Of a DNA stretch of 64,000 nt, positions 37,770-46,264 are shown one piece after another. Every line of letters starts with the position of its first letter. The stretch's first letter is position 1. The notes beneath the pieces are model-generated. The model saw nothing but the letters and a program-made list of their open reading frames with translations. It was not told the origin of the DNA and did not search any database. The position numbers and the translations under genes were made by a program. Source of the DNA: Sulfitobacter noctilucae (GTDB lineage: Bacteria > Pseudomonadota > Alphaproteobacteria > Rhodobacterales > Rhodobacteraceae); NCBI RefSeq assembly GCF_000622365.1, contig NZ_JASC01000013.1, forward strand, positions 434,001 through 498,000, in the 5' to 3' direction.

Positions 37770-38207
37770 ATGATCAGACGGATGGGCAAGCCGCCAAAGC
37801 GGAACAGGACCTATAAACTTAGGCCCGGTGCCTATGCCATTCTACCGCTCGGCACGAACATTTTGCTGACCGCACAGATGGACCCGGTTTTCGACGTGCA
37901 ACTGCCCGGTGGCGGCATTGATCCCGGCGAATCCCCGCTTCAAGGCTTGTTTCGCGAGGTCCGCGAGGAAATCGGGTGGAGCATCACGAAGCCCCGTAGA
38001 CTGGGTGCCTTCCGTCGGTTTGTATTCATGCCCGAATATGACCTTTGGGCTGAAAAGCTGTGCCATGTTTATGTCGCCCGTCCCGCACGGCATATCATTG
38101 ATCCCATTGAGCCAGATCATCAGACCCTTTTATTGAGCCCCGCTGAAGCCATAGATGCTTTGGGAAATGATGGGGACAGAATGTTTCTAAAGCACTACTT
38201 GCGCTGA
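37770..38207 (+). CDS. Nudix hydrolase
   Basis: The protein is 145 residues from the ATG at 37770, with a strong AAGGGGGA upstream. Nudix box: GGGIDPGESP then REVREEIGW, preceded by DVQLPGG. The highly basic N-terminus (MIRRMGKPPKRNRTYKLRPG) is unusual. The substrate is unknown. Its last 13 bases overlap the convergent receiver-phosphatase gene. Confidence 0.85.
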   Translation: MIRRMGKPPKRNRTYKLRPGAYAILPLGTNILLTAQMDPVFDVQLPGGGIDPGESPLQGLFREVREEIGWSITKPRRLGAFRRFVFMPEYDLWAEKLCHVYVARPARHIIDPIEPDHQTLLLSPAEAIDALGNDGDRMFLKHYLR

Positions 38208-39478
38208 GCCGGATTTCTGAATTCAAACAGAATGCCCGATATGTCATCGGGAAAATCCTCTGTCTTGGCAAAATCGGCAAGCTCCCAGATGAGACCATCC
38301 AGCAAAGCTTCGCCCGTTATCTCGTGCATGCGCATGATGATCTGTTCCAGCCCCTCTTCCCCCAGCATGACACCTTGCGGATCGGGACATTCAGTCACGC
38401 CATCGGACAACAAAAGCAACCTGTCCCCGGGTTCCAATTTTACGTCGAACTGCGTGAACGGAACCTGCTCCAACAGCCCTACGGGAAAGCCGCCGGCACC
38501 GGTTTGCTCGATCCTGCCATCTGCCCGCTGGATCACCGGATGCGGGTGCCCCGCCTGTGCAATGGTGACCATACCGCTGTCCATATCGACAAAAGCAAGA
38601 AGCAGGGTGAAGTAATGCTCTGTCTCCATTTCGTTTAGAACGAGATCATTCAACGTGGCGATGACCTCCGCGGGCGGTCTGGTGCGGTAGGTACCATCCG
38701 GTTGCAAGGTCAGTGCGATGTTCTGATCCGAAGAGGTCGCCGACAGATACCCCGCCAGCCGCGCTGTCATCAACGCAGAGCTGATGCCGTGACCGGAGAC
38801 ATCAATCGCAAACAGCCCAAGCTGGGCATCGTCGGTCGGGAAGAACCCGACCAGATCGCCCCCCACATGCCCCGCAGGCCGAAGCATCAAAGAAAGCTCT
38901 CCCTCTGGAAAGACGCGATGCCTCTCGCGCAATAGCGATTGCTGAAGTTTCTTCGCCTCAAGCAGGTCATTATCCAGCAGATCATGAACCCGCTGCAATT
39001 CTGCCAACGTATCACTGATCAGCCGGTTCTGCGCCGCAAGCTCGCGCTGCATTTGCAAGATGCGTTCTCCCGCCGTTATCCGCGCGCGCAGCTCGCTGGA
39101 ATCCACAGGTTTGGTCAGGAAATCGTCCGCGCCTGAATCCAGCCCCCGTGCTACCTCCTTTTTTTCACTGATTGAGGTCAGCAGAATGAAATAGGCGTAG
39201 CGGTCTCCGGACAATGCTCTGAACTTTTCGCAAAATTCGATGCCTGACATGCCGGGCATCATCCAGTCGCTTACGATCAGATCGGGAAAGGTTTCCGCAC
39301 ACCGTGCAAGCGCGTCCTCTCCGCTTGCCGCCTCTGTCACGGTAAAACCCCATCGCGCCAGTGTTCTGGAGAGGATATGCCGCTGCATCCGGCTGTCATC
39401 GACAATCAGAATATGGTGCGGTTGCGCCGTTGGAGGGTTCGGTTCCGGCAGGGCGGTCTTGAGATGCCTTTGGGCCAT
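38195..39478 (-). CDS. Response regulator with SpoIIE/PP2C-type phosphatase output
   Basis: The 427-residue protein has a receiver domain at about 22-140 with phosphoacceptor D71 (IVSDWMMPGMSG), a short coiled-coil linker (about 145-185), and a PP2C/SpoIIE serine phosphatase domain (about 190-420). This RsbU-like layout turns phosphorylation into dephosphorylation of an anti-sigma-factor antagonist. No RsbV or RsbW-like gene is in the window. The divergent gene is an Hpt protein, a likely phosphate donor. AGGA precedes the ATG. Confidence 0.88.
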   Translation of the reverse strand: MAQRHLKTALPEPNPPTAQPHHILIVDDSRMQRHILSRTLARWGFTVTEAASGEDALARCAETFPDLIVSDWMMPGMSGIEFCEKFRALSGDRYAYFILLTSISEKKEVARGLDSGADDFLTKPVDSSELRARITAGERILQMQRELAAQNRLISDTLAELQRVHDLLDNDLLEAKKLQQSLLRERHRVFPEGELSLMLRPAGHVGGDLVGFFPTDDAQLGLFAIDVSGHGISSALMTARLAGYLSATSSDQNIALTLQPDGTYRTRPPAEVIATLNDLVLNEMETEHYFTLLLAFVDMDSGMVTIAQAGHPHPVIQRADGRIEQTGAGGFPVGLLEQVPFTQFDVKLEPGDRLLLLSDGVTECPDPQGVMLGEEGLEQIIMRMHEITGEALLDGLIWELADFAKTEDFPDDISGILFEFRNPAQRK

Positions 39479-39625
39479 ACTTTTCCTAAAGCGGCTGAAA
39501 ACGCATCAATCACACAGCAGACTTAAGACAAGGTGAAAGATCGAAATCCGCATAAAGCCCCACCTTTTGATGAAGCTTTGTTAAGGCTACAACGCGCATA
39601 TTGCGCCGTCAGGAGGACGGTACGC

Positions 39626-39955
39626 ATGATAAATTGGCAAAGGTTGCGTGAACTTCAGGATGAAATTGGCGCAGAGGATTTTGACGAGGTTGTCGACCTG
39701 TTCCTCGAAGAAGTTGCCGAGACGATCCAGCGTGTATCATCTGCGCAGGATGTCAAAACGTTGGGCGAAGATCTGCATTTCCTGAAAGGAAGTGCGCTGA
39801 CGCTTGGCTTTGAGCAGTTTGCGGCGATGTGCAAAGAAGGCGAAGATGCTGCGCAAAAGAACGCAGCTGCCGTGATCATAGAGCCAATACTGGCTTGCTA
39901 CGCGCTATCCAAAGATGCCTTTCTGTCAGAATACAAGCAACAGCTCGCAGCCTAG
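39626..39955 (+). CDS. Histidine phosphotransfer (Hpt) domain protein
   Basis: The protein is 109 residues from the ATG at 39626, with GGAGG nine bases upstream. The phosphorylatable histidine is H51 in DLHFLKGSALTLGF, which matches the HxLKGSA core of four-helix Hpt domains. It lies 147 bases from, and divergent to, the receiver-SpoIIE gene, so the two may form a phosphorelay; the sensor kinase is elsewhere. It ends in a 4-base overlap with the convergent SDR gene. Confidence 0.88.
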   Translation: MINWQRLRELQDEIGAEDFDEVVDLFLEEVAETIQRVSSAQDVKTLGEDLHFLKGSALTLGFEQFAAMCKEGEDAAQKNAAAVIIEPILACYALSKDAFLSEYKQQLAA

Positions 39956-40758
39956 ACAAGCTTGTAGAAGTTCGCGACATCGACGGCACCGAAGGTATCC
40001 AACGCTTTGCCCCGTAACATCTGCATTCCCGTGATCCAACGGTCGTGATCTTTGGCCCTATGGATCGCATACCCCTGTACCTGCGGGTGAGACAGGATCA
40101 GAAACTGATTTGCTTCCACGCCGAGAAGAATCGCCTCCGCTACATCATCGGCAGTCAGCAATCCTTCGCGTGCATCCTCATCCGAAAGACCCAAAAGGGG
40201 CGTCGCAACATACTGCGGACAGACCACCGATACACCGATACCATCCCCGCCATGCGAAATTGCCAGGGATTCAGCAAAGCTGACGGCGGCGTGTTTCGTC
40301 GCGGAATAGGCCGCATCGCCAATTTGGCTAAGCAGCCCGGCCGCGGAGGCAACATTCACGAGATGGCCGGAACCACGCTCCATCATCATCGGCAGCAAGG
40401 CGCGTGCGGCATAGACGTGGCTCATGACATGAACCTGCCAATTCAACGTCCAATCCGCATTGGATTGCGAGGCCGCATGGCTGGGATCACCCCTACCCAG
40501 CCCCGCGTTAGAGACGTATATGTCCACATCACCCAAGGCTTCGGATGCCTGCGCGATAAGTGCCTGAACCTGTGCTTCATCGCGCACGTCACATGCGACA
40601 GCGATGCCACCAATCTCGTCCGCAACAGCTTTTGCCTTGGCGGCATCAAGATCGGAAACGCAGACTTTCGCGCCCGCTTTCGCCGCACGACGGGCGAGTG
40701 CTGCGCCAATGCCGCTGCCCGCCCCGGTGATCACAACCGAGCTTCCCTCAAATTTCAT
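39952..40758 (-). CDS. Short-chain dehydrogenase/reductase
   Basis: The 268-residue Rossmann protein has cofactor loop TGAGSGIG at 11-18, NAG at 84-86, and catalytic S138, Y151 and K155 (YSATK). D36 at the end of the second strand (SDLDAAKAK) suggests NAD preference. The substrate is unknown. It lies 10 bases after ilvA and probably shares its transcript. Confidence 0.88.
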   Translation of the reverse strand: MKFEGSSVVITGAGSGIGAALARRAAKAGAKVCVSDLDAAKAKAVADEIGGIAVACDVRDEAQVQALIAQASEALGDVDIYVSNAGLGRGDPSHAASQSNADWTLNWQVHVMSHVYAARALLPMMMERGSGHLVNVASAAGLLSQIGDAAYSATKHAAVSFAESLAISHGGDGIGVSVVCPQYVATPLLGLSDEDAREGLLTADDVAEAILLGVEANQFLILSHPQVQGYAIHRAKDHDRWITGMQMLRGKALDTFGAVDVANFYKLV

Positions 40759-40768
40759 CGCTGTCTCC

Positions 40769-42001
40769 CTAGATCACAAATTGTGCCAATGTTTCGTCAT
40801 TGGTGATGTCAGTATAGGTAAAGCCGGCTGCATCAATGCGTTCAAACATAGCAGGAAAATTCCCCGCCTGATCCGTTTCGATCCCGATCAGGACAGAGCC
40901 AAAGTTGCGCGCGGATTTCTTCATGTACTCAAAGCGCGTGATGTTGTCGTGCGGTCCAAGTGTATCGAGAAAGTCGCGCAAGGCACCCGGCCTTTGGGGC
41001 AGACGCAGGATGAAGTACTTCTTCAACTCGGCATAGCGCTGCGCCCGTTCTTTGACCTCTGGCAAACGCTCGAAATCGAAATTTCCGCCCGACGCGATAC
41101 AGACCACCGTCTTTCCTTTGATACGCTCTGCCACTTCGCCCAGCGCTTCGATCGCCAGTGCACCGGCAGGCTCCAGCACGATCCCCTCGACATTCAGCAT
41201 CTCGACAATCGTCGCGCAAATGCGGTCTTCCTCTAGGGCAATCACGTCATCCGCATTGATTGTCTTTAACCGCTCAAACGTACGGGCACCGATTTTGGCA
41301 ACCGAGGCACCATCTACAAAAGTATTTACTGGCGACACATCGACAGGCGCACCTTCGGCTATTGCTGCGGCGAGGCTTTTGGCACCCGCAGGCTCAACGA
41401 AAGTATAGCCGCATTCATTTCCGAAATAGCTGTATGTGCCCGCGGACAGCCCGCCACCGCCGACCGGCAGGATGATGTGATCCGGCACCCGTCCCAACTC
41501 CTGTTCGATCTCCACCGCGACAGAGGCCTGTCCCTCGATTACGTCTTCATCATCAAAAGGCGACAGAAAATGCGCGCCCTCCTCCGCACTGAACTTTTGC
41601 GCCGCAGCGAGGGACGCATCAAAGTAGTCTCCAACAAGGCGAATTTCGACAGACTCCCCGCCAAACATCCGGGTCTTCAGGATTTTCTGTTCTGGCGTTG
41701 TAACCGGCATAAAGATGACGCCTGTGACCCCGAAGTGCTTACACATAAAGGCGACACCCTGCGCATGGTTGCCCGCTGATGCGCAGACAAAGAGCGACTG
41801 ATCCGGGATCACCTTGCGCATGGCGTTAAACGCCCCGCGTAGTTTGTAGGATCGTACCGGGCTCAGGTCTTCGCGCTTAAGATAGACATCGGCTTCGAAC
41901 CGCTCGGACAGCAATTCGTTGCGCAACAGCGGGGTGGCGGGAAAAACCGGGCGCATCTTGGCCGCTGCCAATGTCGCCATCGCTTGGAAATTCTCTCTCA
42001 T
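40769..42001 (-). CDS. ilvA: Threonine ammonia-lyase (threonine dehydratase)
   Basis: PLP enzyme that converts threonine to 2-oxobutyrate, the first step to isoleucine. From the ATG at 42001 (AAAGGA 8 bases upstream) it has 410 residues. The PLP lysine is K53 in SYKLRGAF. A glycine loop GGGGLSAG follows, and one ACT-like regulatory domain closes the protein (about 330-410, LRLPQRPGALRDFLDTLGP). The frame is open to 42049 but without a good site. Divergent from argG. Confidence 0.92.
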   Translation of the reverse strand: MRENFQAMATLAAAKMRPVFPATPLLRNELLSERFEADVYLKREDLSPVRSYKLRGAFNAMRKVIPDQSLFVCASAGNHAQGVAFMCKHFGVTGVIFMPVTTPEQKILKTRMFGGESVEIRLVGDYFDASLAAAQKFSAEEGAHFLSPFDDEDVIEGQASVAVEIEQELGRVPDHIILPVGGGGLSAGTYSYFGNECGYTFVEPAGAKSLAAAIAEGAPVDVSPVNTFVDGASVAKIGARTFERLKTINADDVIALEEDRICATIVEMLNVEGIVLEPAGALAIEALGEVAERIKGKTVVCIASGGNFDFERLPEVKERAQRYAELKKYFILRLPQRPGALRDFLDTLGPHDNITRFEYMKKSARNFGSVLIGIETDQAGNFPAMFERIDAAGFTYTDITNDETLAQFVI

Positions 42002-42127
42002 ACCGCCCATCCTTTGACTGTTCCTCATCGTTAGGGGCGTCAAAGGCATTGGTCAACGCGGCCCAGCGCCTTGCCCGTCCCTGCAAAACCCGATACCTCG
42101 CCTCTGATATCCCAAAGGAGACGTCCG

Positions 42128-43345
42128 ATGTCCGCGCCCAAGAAAGTCGTGCTTGCCTATTCCGGTGGCCTTGATACCTCAATCATCCTCAAGTGGCTGC
42201 AAACCGAATACGGCTGCGAAGTTGTGACCTTTACCGCTGATCTGGGTCAGGGCGAAGAGCTTGAGCCCGCCCGCGCCAAGGCCGAAATGATGGGCGCGTC
42301 AGAGATTTACATCGAAGACGTTCGCGAGGAATTTGTGCGCGATTTCGTTTTCCCTATGTTCCGCGCCAATGCCGTGTACGAAGGGCTGTACCTGCTGGGC
42401 ACATCCATCGCGCGCCCGCTGATCTCAAAACGATTGGTTGAGATTGCCGAAGAAACCGGTGCCGATGCCGTGGCACACGGGGCGACAGGCAAGGGCAACG
42501 ATCAGGTGCGATTTGAACTGGCCGCCTATGCGCTGAACCCCGATATCAAAGTGATCGCGCCGTGGCGTGAATGGGATTTATCCAGCCGGACAAAGCTTTT
42601 GGAATTCGCTGAAAAGAACCAGATCCCCGTCGCCAAAGACAAGCGCGGCGAGGCGCCTTTCAGTGTGGATGCGAACCTCCTGCATACCTCGTCCGAAGGT
42701 AAAGTGTTGGAAGATCCCGCCATCGACGCGCCTGATTATGTGTATCAGCGTACTGTCGCCCCAGAAGATGCACCGGATACACCCGAATACGTGGAGATCG
42801 GTTTCGAGCGGGGTGATGCCGTGTCGATCAATGGCGAGGCGATGTCTCCCGCAACGATCCTTACACGCTTGAACGAATTGGGCGGTAAACATGGCTGCGG
42901 CCGACTTGATCTGGTCGAGGGTCGGTTTGTCGGGATGAAATCGCGCGGCATTTACGAAACACCGGGCGGTACGCTGCTTCTTGAAGCGCACCGTGGGATT
43001 GAATCAATCACCCTGGACCGCGGTGCCATGCATCTGAAAGACGAATTGATGCCGCGCTATGCCGAGCTGATTTACAACGGGTTCTGGTTCAGCCCTGAAC
43101 GCACGATGCTGCAAGCGGCCATCGACGCAAGCCAGACTCATGTCACAGGCACCGTACGCTTGAAGCTATACAAAGGGCATGTCCGCACCGTGGGCCGTTG
43201 GTCGGATCATTCGCTCTACTCCGAAGCGCATGTGACCTTTGAGGATGACGCAGGCGCTTACGATCAGAAAGACGCGGCTGGGTTTATCCAGCTGAACGCA
43301 CTGCGGCTGAAATTGTTGGCGGCCCGCGACAAGCGCCTCAAATAA
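42128..43345 (+). CDS. argG: Argininosuccinate synthase
   Basis: Joins citrulline and aspartate in arginine synthesis. From the ATG at 42128 (AAAGGAG upstream) it has 405 residues. ATP motif AYSGGLDTS is at 10-18, [13 protein letters not shown] and the [11 protein letters not shown] region are typical of the class I enzyme. Complete for the family. Followed by a strong hairpin. Confidence 0.97.
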   Translation: MSAPKKVVLAYSGGLDTSIILKWLQTEYGCEVVTFTADLGQGEELEPARAKAEMMGASEIYIEDVREEFVRDFVFPMFRANAVYEGLYLLGTSIARPLISKRLVEIAEETGADAVAHGATGKGNDQVRFELAAYALNPDIKVIAPWREWDLSSRTKLLEFAEKNQIPVAKDKRGEAPFSVDANLLHTSSEGKVLEDPAIDAPDYVYQRTVAPEDAPDTPEYVEIGFERGDAVSINGEAMSPATILTRLNELGGKHGCGRLDLVEGRFVGMKSRGIYETPGGTLLLEAHRGIESITLDRGAMHLKDELMPRYAELIYNGFWFSPERTMLQAAIDASQTHVTGTVRLKLYKGHVRTVGRWSDHSLYSEAHVTFEDDAGAYDQKDAAGFIQLNALRLKLLAARDKRLK

Positions 43346-43375
43346 AAAAAAGCCCGAACCTTTCGGTCCGGGCTT
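43344..43375 (-). terminator. Intrinsic terminator between argG and the DUF7282-like gene
   Basis: AAGCCCGAACC and GGTCCGGGCTT pair with one mismatch around a small loop. On the minus strand a run of eight T follows, so it ends the gene at 43413. It may also end argG, although the plus strand lacks a T run. Confidence 0.75.
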
Positions 43376-43412
43376 CGCACTCGTTACGCGTCACAGACAG
43401 GCACAGCGGAAC

Positions 43413-43826
43413 TTATTCCGCTGTGACAACCGTCATGACAAGTTTGCCATCCGGCTTGATCGGGCCATCTTCTTTGGCGCCCAGTGTGTATTCAAACACG
43501 CCGGTCTTCATCCCGCCTTGTTCGGCGTGGACCATCAGCATCAGCATTTCGCCGGAATTCACTTCTTCCTGAAGGATCGCGGCAACATCGGTGTTCTCGC
43601 CCGCACGCAAGGGCGCATAGCCCACCACGGGGCCAGGCTTCATCTCGGCGTCCGTCCGGTGGACAACCAGCCAACCGTTTTCGCCGGCCATAACTTTCTC
43701 GGCACTTACGACGCCGTTTGACACATCCTGATTCGACGCCTCGACCATTGGCATCGCGTGACCTGCTGCCATCGCCATGCCGCCAGCAAGGGTCAGTGCA
43801 AGGGTCGTTGTTGTAAGCAATTTCAT
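43413..43826 (-). CDS. Secreted DUF7282-like protein
   Basis: The protein is 137 residues from the ATG at 43826 (AAGGAGG upstream). A signal peptide covers about 1-21 (ending GMAMAAG). The domain contains VEASNQDVSNGVVSAEKVMA, then GWLVVHRTD, GPVVGYAPLRAG and a C-terminal beta strand LVMTVVTAE. It resembles the DUF7282 pattern found in exported proteins; no function is known. No cysteine and no anchor, so probably periplasmic. Confidence 0.7.
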   Translation of the reverse strand: MKLLTTTTLALTLAGGMAMAAGHAMPMVEASNQDVSNGVVSAEKVMAGENGWLVVHRTDAEMKPGPVVGYAPLRAGENTDVAAILQEEVNSGEMLMLMVHAEQGGMKTGVFEYTLGAKEDGPIKPDGKLVMTVVTAE

Positions 43827-43889
43827 TTTCAGTTCCTCCTTGGATGACGAAGCCACGTCAGAGAGAACAGAAAAGTTTCAAAGAAAGAT

Positions 43890-44582
43890 TTAGACGAGTC
43901 GATCCAGACGCATTTTCTCGTAGAACGGCATCGCTTTTTCCAGAACACCCGACAATTCCGGCCCGATGTCGGGCAGCGGCCCTTCGGCCCCGGCAAATCC
44001 TGTGCTGGCATGAACCGATGGATACCAGTGCGCCGCCCATACACCATCTTCGGGTCGCGGACCCGCTGGCCAGTGCAACATCGCGGGATCGAACGGAAGC
44101 TCAATCGCGTCGCAAAGTTTGCGCAGCATGTTTGGTGGGTCGGCACGAACATCAGTGCTATCAACTACCACGCCGCCAAATTTCCCATAGATTTCTGCTT
44201 GCTGGACAAATCCGATATCCTCTAGCGTCGGCGCCTCGCGCTTTGCCGCATAGCTTGCGATGACCCGTGCAGGATGTCGTATCAAATGAACATGCACACA
44301 ATCTTCGGCCCAATCCATCGGGAAGCCGTCAAGCATGTGATGCGGCATGTGCTTCATATAGATATGCGGCGCGTCATCGGCCATACAGGCGATACCGACC
44401 TTGTTAGGGTCTGTTTCATGCGCTGCGATAATTTCTTGGGCCATCGGATGATCAAATCCGGTTTGCGCGAGATAGGGCGCATAAAAAGGTTCGTCCATGA
44501 TGGCAAAGTCCGGCCGCGCGCCGAAACTATACATCATCGCCGTACTCAGATTACGTGGCCCGGACCACATCGCTATGCGCAT
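43890..44582 (-). CDS. Sulfotransferase-family P-loop protein
   Basis: The 230-residue protein begins MRIAMWSGPRNLSTAMMYSF, a phosphosulfate-binding loop of PAPS-dependent sulfotransferases. A central HLIRHPARVIASYAA fits the 3'-phosphate-binding motif. Substrate unknown. AGGAG precedes the ATG. It lies 63 bases upstream of the DUF7282-like gene on the same strand. Confidence 0.75.
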   Translation of the reverse strand: MRIAMWSGPRNLSTAMMYSFGARPDFAIMDEPFYAPYLAQTGFDHPMAQEIIAAHETDPNKVGIACMADDAPHIYMKHMPHHMLDGFPMDWAEDCVHVHLIRHPARVIASYAAKREAPTLEDIGFVQQAEIYGKFGGVVVDSTDVRADPPNMLRKLCDAIELPFDPAMLHWPAGPRPEDGVWAAHWYPSVHASTGFAGAEGPLPDIGPELSGVLEKAMPFYEKMRLDRLV

Positions 44583-44729
44583 GAGGTTCTCCTGATTTCT
44601 GCGCTGACGCTAGAAATGTTACGAAGCCGCGCCAAGTGGTAAAGTCACTTCACCACCGCGTGAGGCGCGAAAGAGTGGCTTGCAGAACAATAAACGCAGG
44701 CGCAGCGTAGTCGCAAACAGGAGACTGAT

Positions 44730-45395
44730 ATGAAACATCTTTCAACGATCAAGACCGTCGCCTTGGCCGGGTGTATCGCCATCGGCCTTTGCGCACAAAG
44801 CACTACTGCCAAAGCAGCCGGAACAGAGACCCTTACTGTAGCAGGGGGCTGCTTCTGGTGTGTCGAATCTGACTTCGAATCCGTAAAGGGCGTCAAAGAA
44901 GCCGTGTCCGGATTTGCTGGCGGGCGGACGGCTAATCCCACTTACAAGCAGGTTACGGGGGGTGGCACCGGACACTATGAAGCGGTCCAGATTGAGTTTG
45001 ATCCAGATGTCGTAAGCCGGGATACGCTGCTTGATCTCTTTTTCCGATCGATCGACCCGACAGATGCCGGCGGCCAGTTCTGCGATCGCGGCGAAAGCTA
45101 TCGCAGCGCAATCTTTCCTGCGGATGGGGCGCAAAAAGCTGCAGCAGAGCGTGCAAAATCCGAAGCCGAAGCGGCGTTGGGCCAAAAGATCGTCACGCCG
45201 ATTCTTGGCAGTGCGAAATTTTATCCCGCCGACGCCTATCACCAGGACTACTACAAAAGCAGTGAACGTCTGGTTCTGACATCTGTTGGTGTCGGCGTCA
45301 AAAAATCCACCGCATACAAACGTTATCGCAAGGGATGTGGCCGCGATGCCCGGGTGAAACAGCTTTGGGGCTCTGCTGCACCTTTTGTGAACTAG
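44730..45395 (+). CDS. msrA: Exported methionine sulfoxide reductase A
   Basis: Reduces the S-form of methionine sulfoxide in proteins. The 221 residues begin with a signal peptide (about 1-30, ending TAKAAG), so this copy acts in the periplasm. Catalytic Cys is C41 in GGCFWCVE. The resolving Cys is in YRKGCGRD near the C-terminus. FCDRGESYRSAIF and YHQDYYK are family motifs. GGAG precedes the ATG. Overlaps ribokinase by 4 bases tail to tail. Confidence 0.93.
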   Translation: MKHLSTIKTVALAGCIAIGLCAQSTTAKAAGTETLTVAGGCFWCVESDFESVKGVKEAVSGFAGGRTANPTYKQVTGGGTGHYEAVQIEFDPDVVSRDTLLDLFFRSIDPTDAGGQFCDRGESYRSAIFPADGAQKAAAERAKSEAEAALGQKIVTPILGSAKFYPADAYHQDYYKSSERLVLTSVGVGVKKSTAYKRYRKGCGRDARVKQLWGSAAPFVN

Positions 45396-46264
45396 GTGAA
45401 ATCGTGGTCCTGGATGTCTTTGAGATCCGGGATCACATCTGCCGTCCCTTCGCGTGTCACCATGAGTGCCGCTGCCCGCAAAGCCAGATCAATTGCATCC
45501 GGCATGGAAAGGTGACGGTCCAAACCGGCAATCAGGTAACCGGTAAAAGTATCCCCTGCCCCGGTCGTATCTATTGCAGTGACATCATAAGCGGAAAAAC
45601 TTTGCGGTGTTGACCCTTTGTTAGAGACCCATTTGCAGCCGTCTTGCCCTAGTGTCACAACTATATTCGGGATCCCCAATTCGGCTAGGTCGCGCTTTAA
45701 AGCAGTTTCTAATTGTTCGGCCTCAACGCCATTCAGCACCAACAAATCAATTTGATCCGCCAATGTCCTGATCGCCTCGGGTGAAAACGGCGCTGCGGCA
45801 TAGGCAATCCGCAGACCCAGGGTGCGGGCCGTCCGAGCAGCACAGCCCTGTCCGTTTGTTTCATTCTGCATCAGCAGAAAATCACCCGGCCCTGCTTCGG
45901 CCAAGGCCGCCCCGGTCATCTGATCTGTAATACCGTGGTTGGCACCGGGATATAGAACGATGCTGTTCTCCCCAGCGGCATCAATCGCGATGTTGGCATG
46001 CCCCGTTGGCGTATCAACCACAGATATATGACGTGTATCCACGCCATATTCCATCAGCCGTTCAATCGCCCATGCGCCGTCCTTGCCGACTGCACCGATG
46101 TGAACGGCCCGCGCCCCCGCACGCGCCGCAGCAACGGACATATTGGCACCCTTTCCGCCCAAGCCTTGATGGAAACGATCGGCGGCAATGGTTTCACCGG
46201 CACCCGGCAGACGGCTTAGGTAATAGAAGTTGTCCGCGTTGATAGAGCCGAGGTTCCAGATCAT
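45392..46264 (-). CDS. rbsK: Ribokinase (PfkB family)
   Basis: Phosphorylates ribose to ribose 5-phosphate. The 290 residues have the sugar loop INADNFYYLSRLP, GGKGANMSVAAAR, and the ATP/anion motif DTTGAGDTFTG. It starts inside the maeB stop (ATGA), so translation is coupled to malic enzyme. No ribose transporter is nearby, so a related sugar or nucleoside is possible. Confidence 0.85.
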   Translation of the reverse strand: MIWNLGSINADNFYYLSRLPGAGETIAADRFHQGLGGKGANMSVAAARAGARAVHIGAVGKDGAWAIERLMEYGVDTRHISVVDTPTGHANIAIDAAGENSIVLYPGANHGITDQMTGAALAEAGPGDFLLMQNETNGQGCAARTARTLGLRIAYAAAPFSPEAIRTLADQIDLLVLNGVEAEQLETALKRDLAELGIPNIVVTLGQDGCKWVSNKGSTPQSFSAYDVTAIDTTGAGDTFTGYLIAGLDRHLSMPDAIDLALRAAALMVTREGTADVIPDLKDIQDHDFT

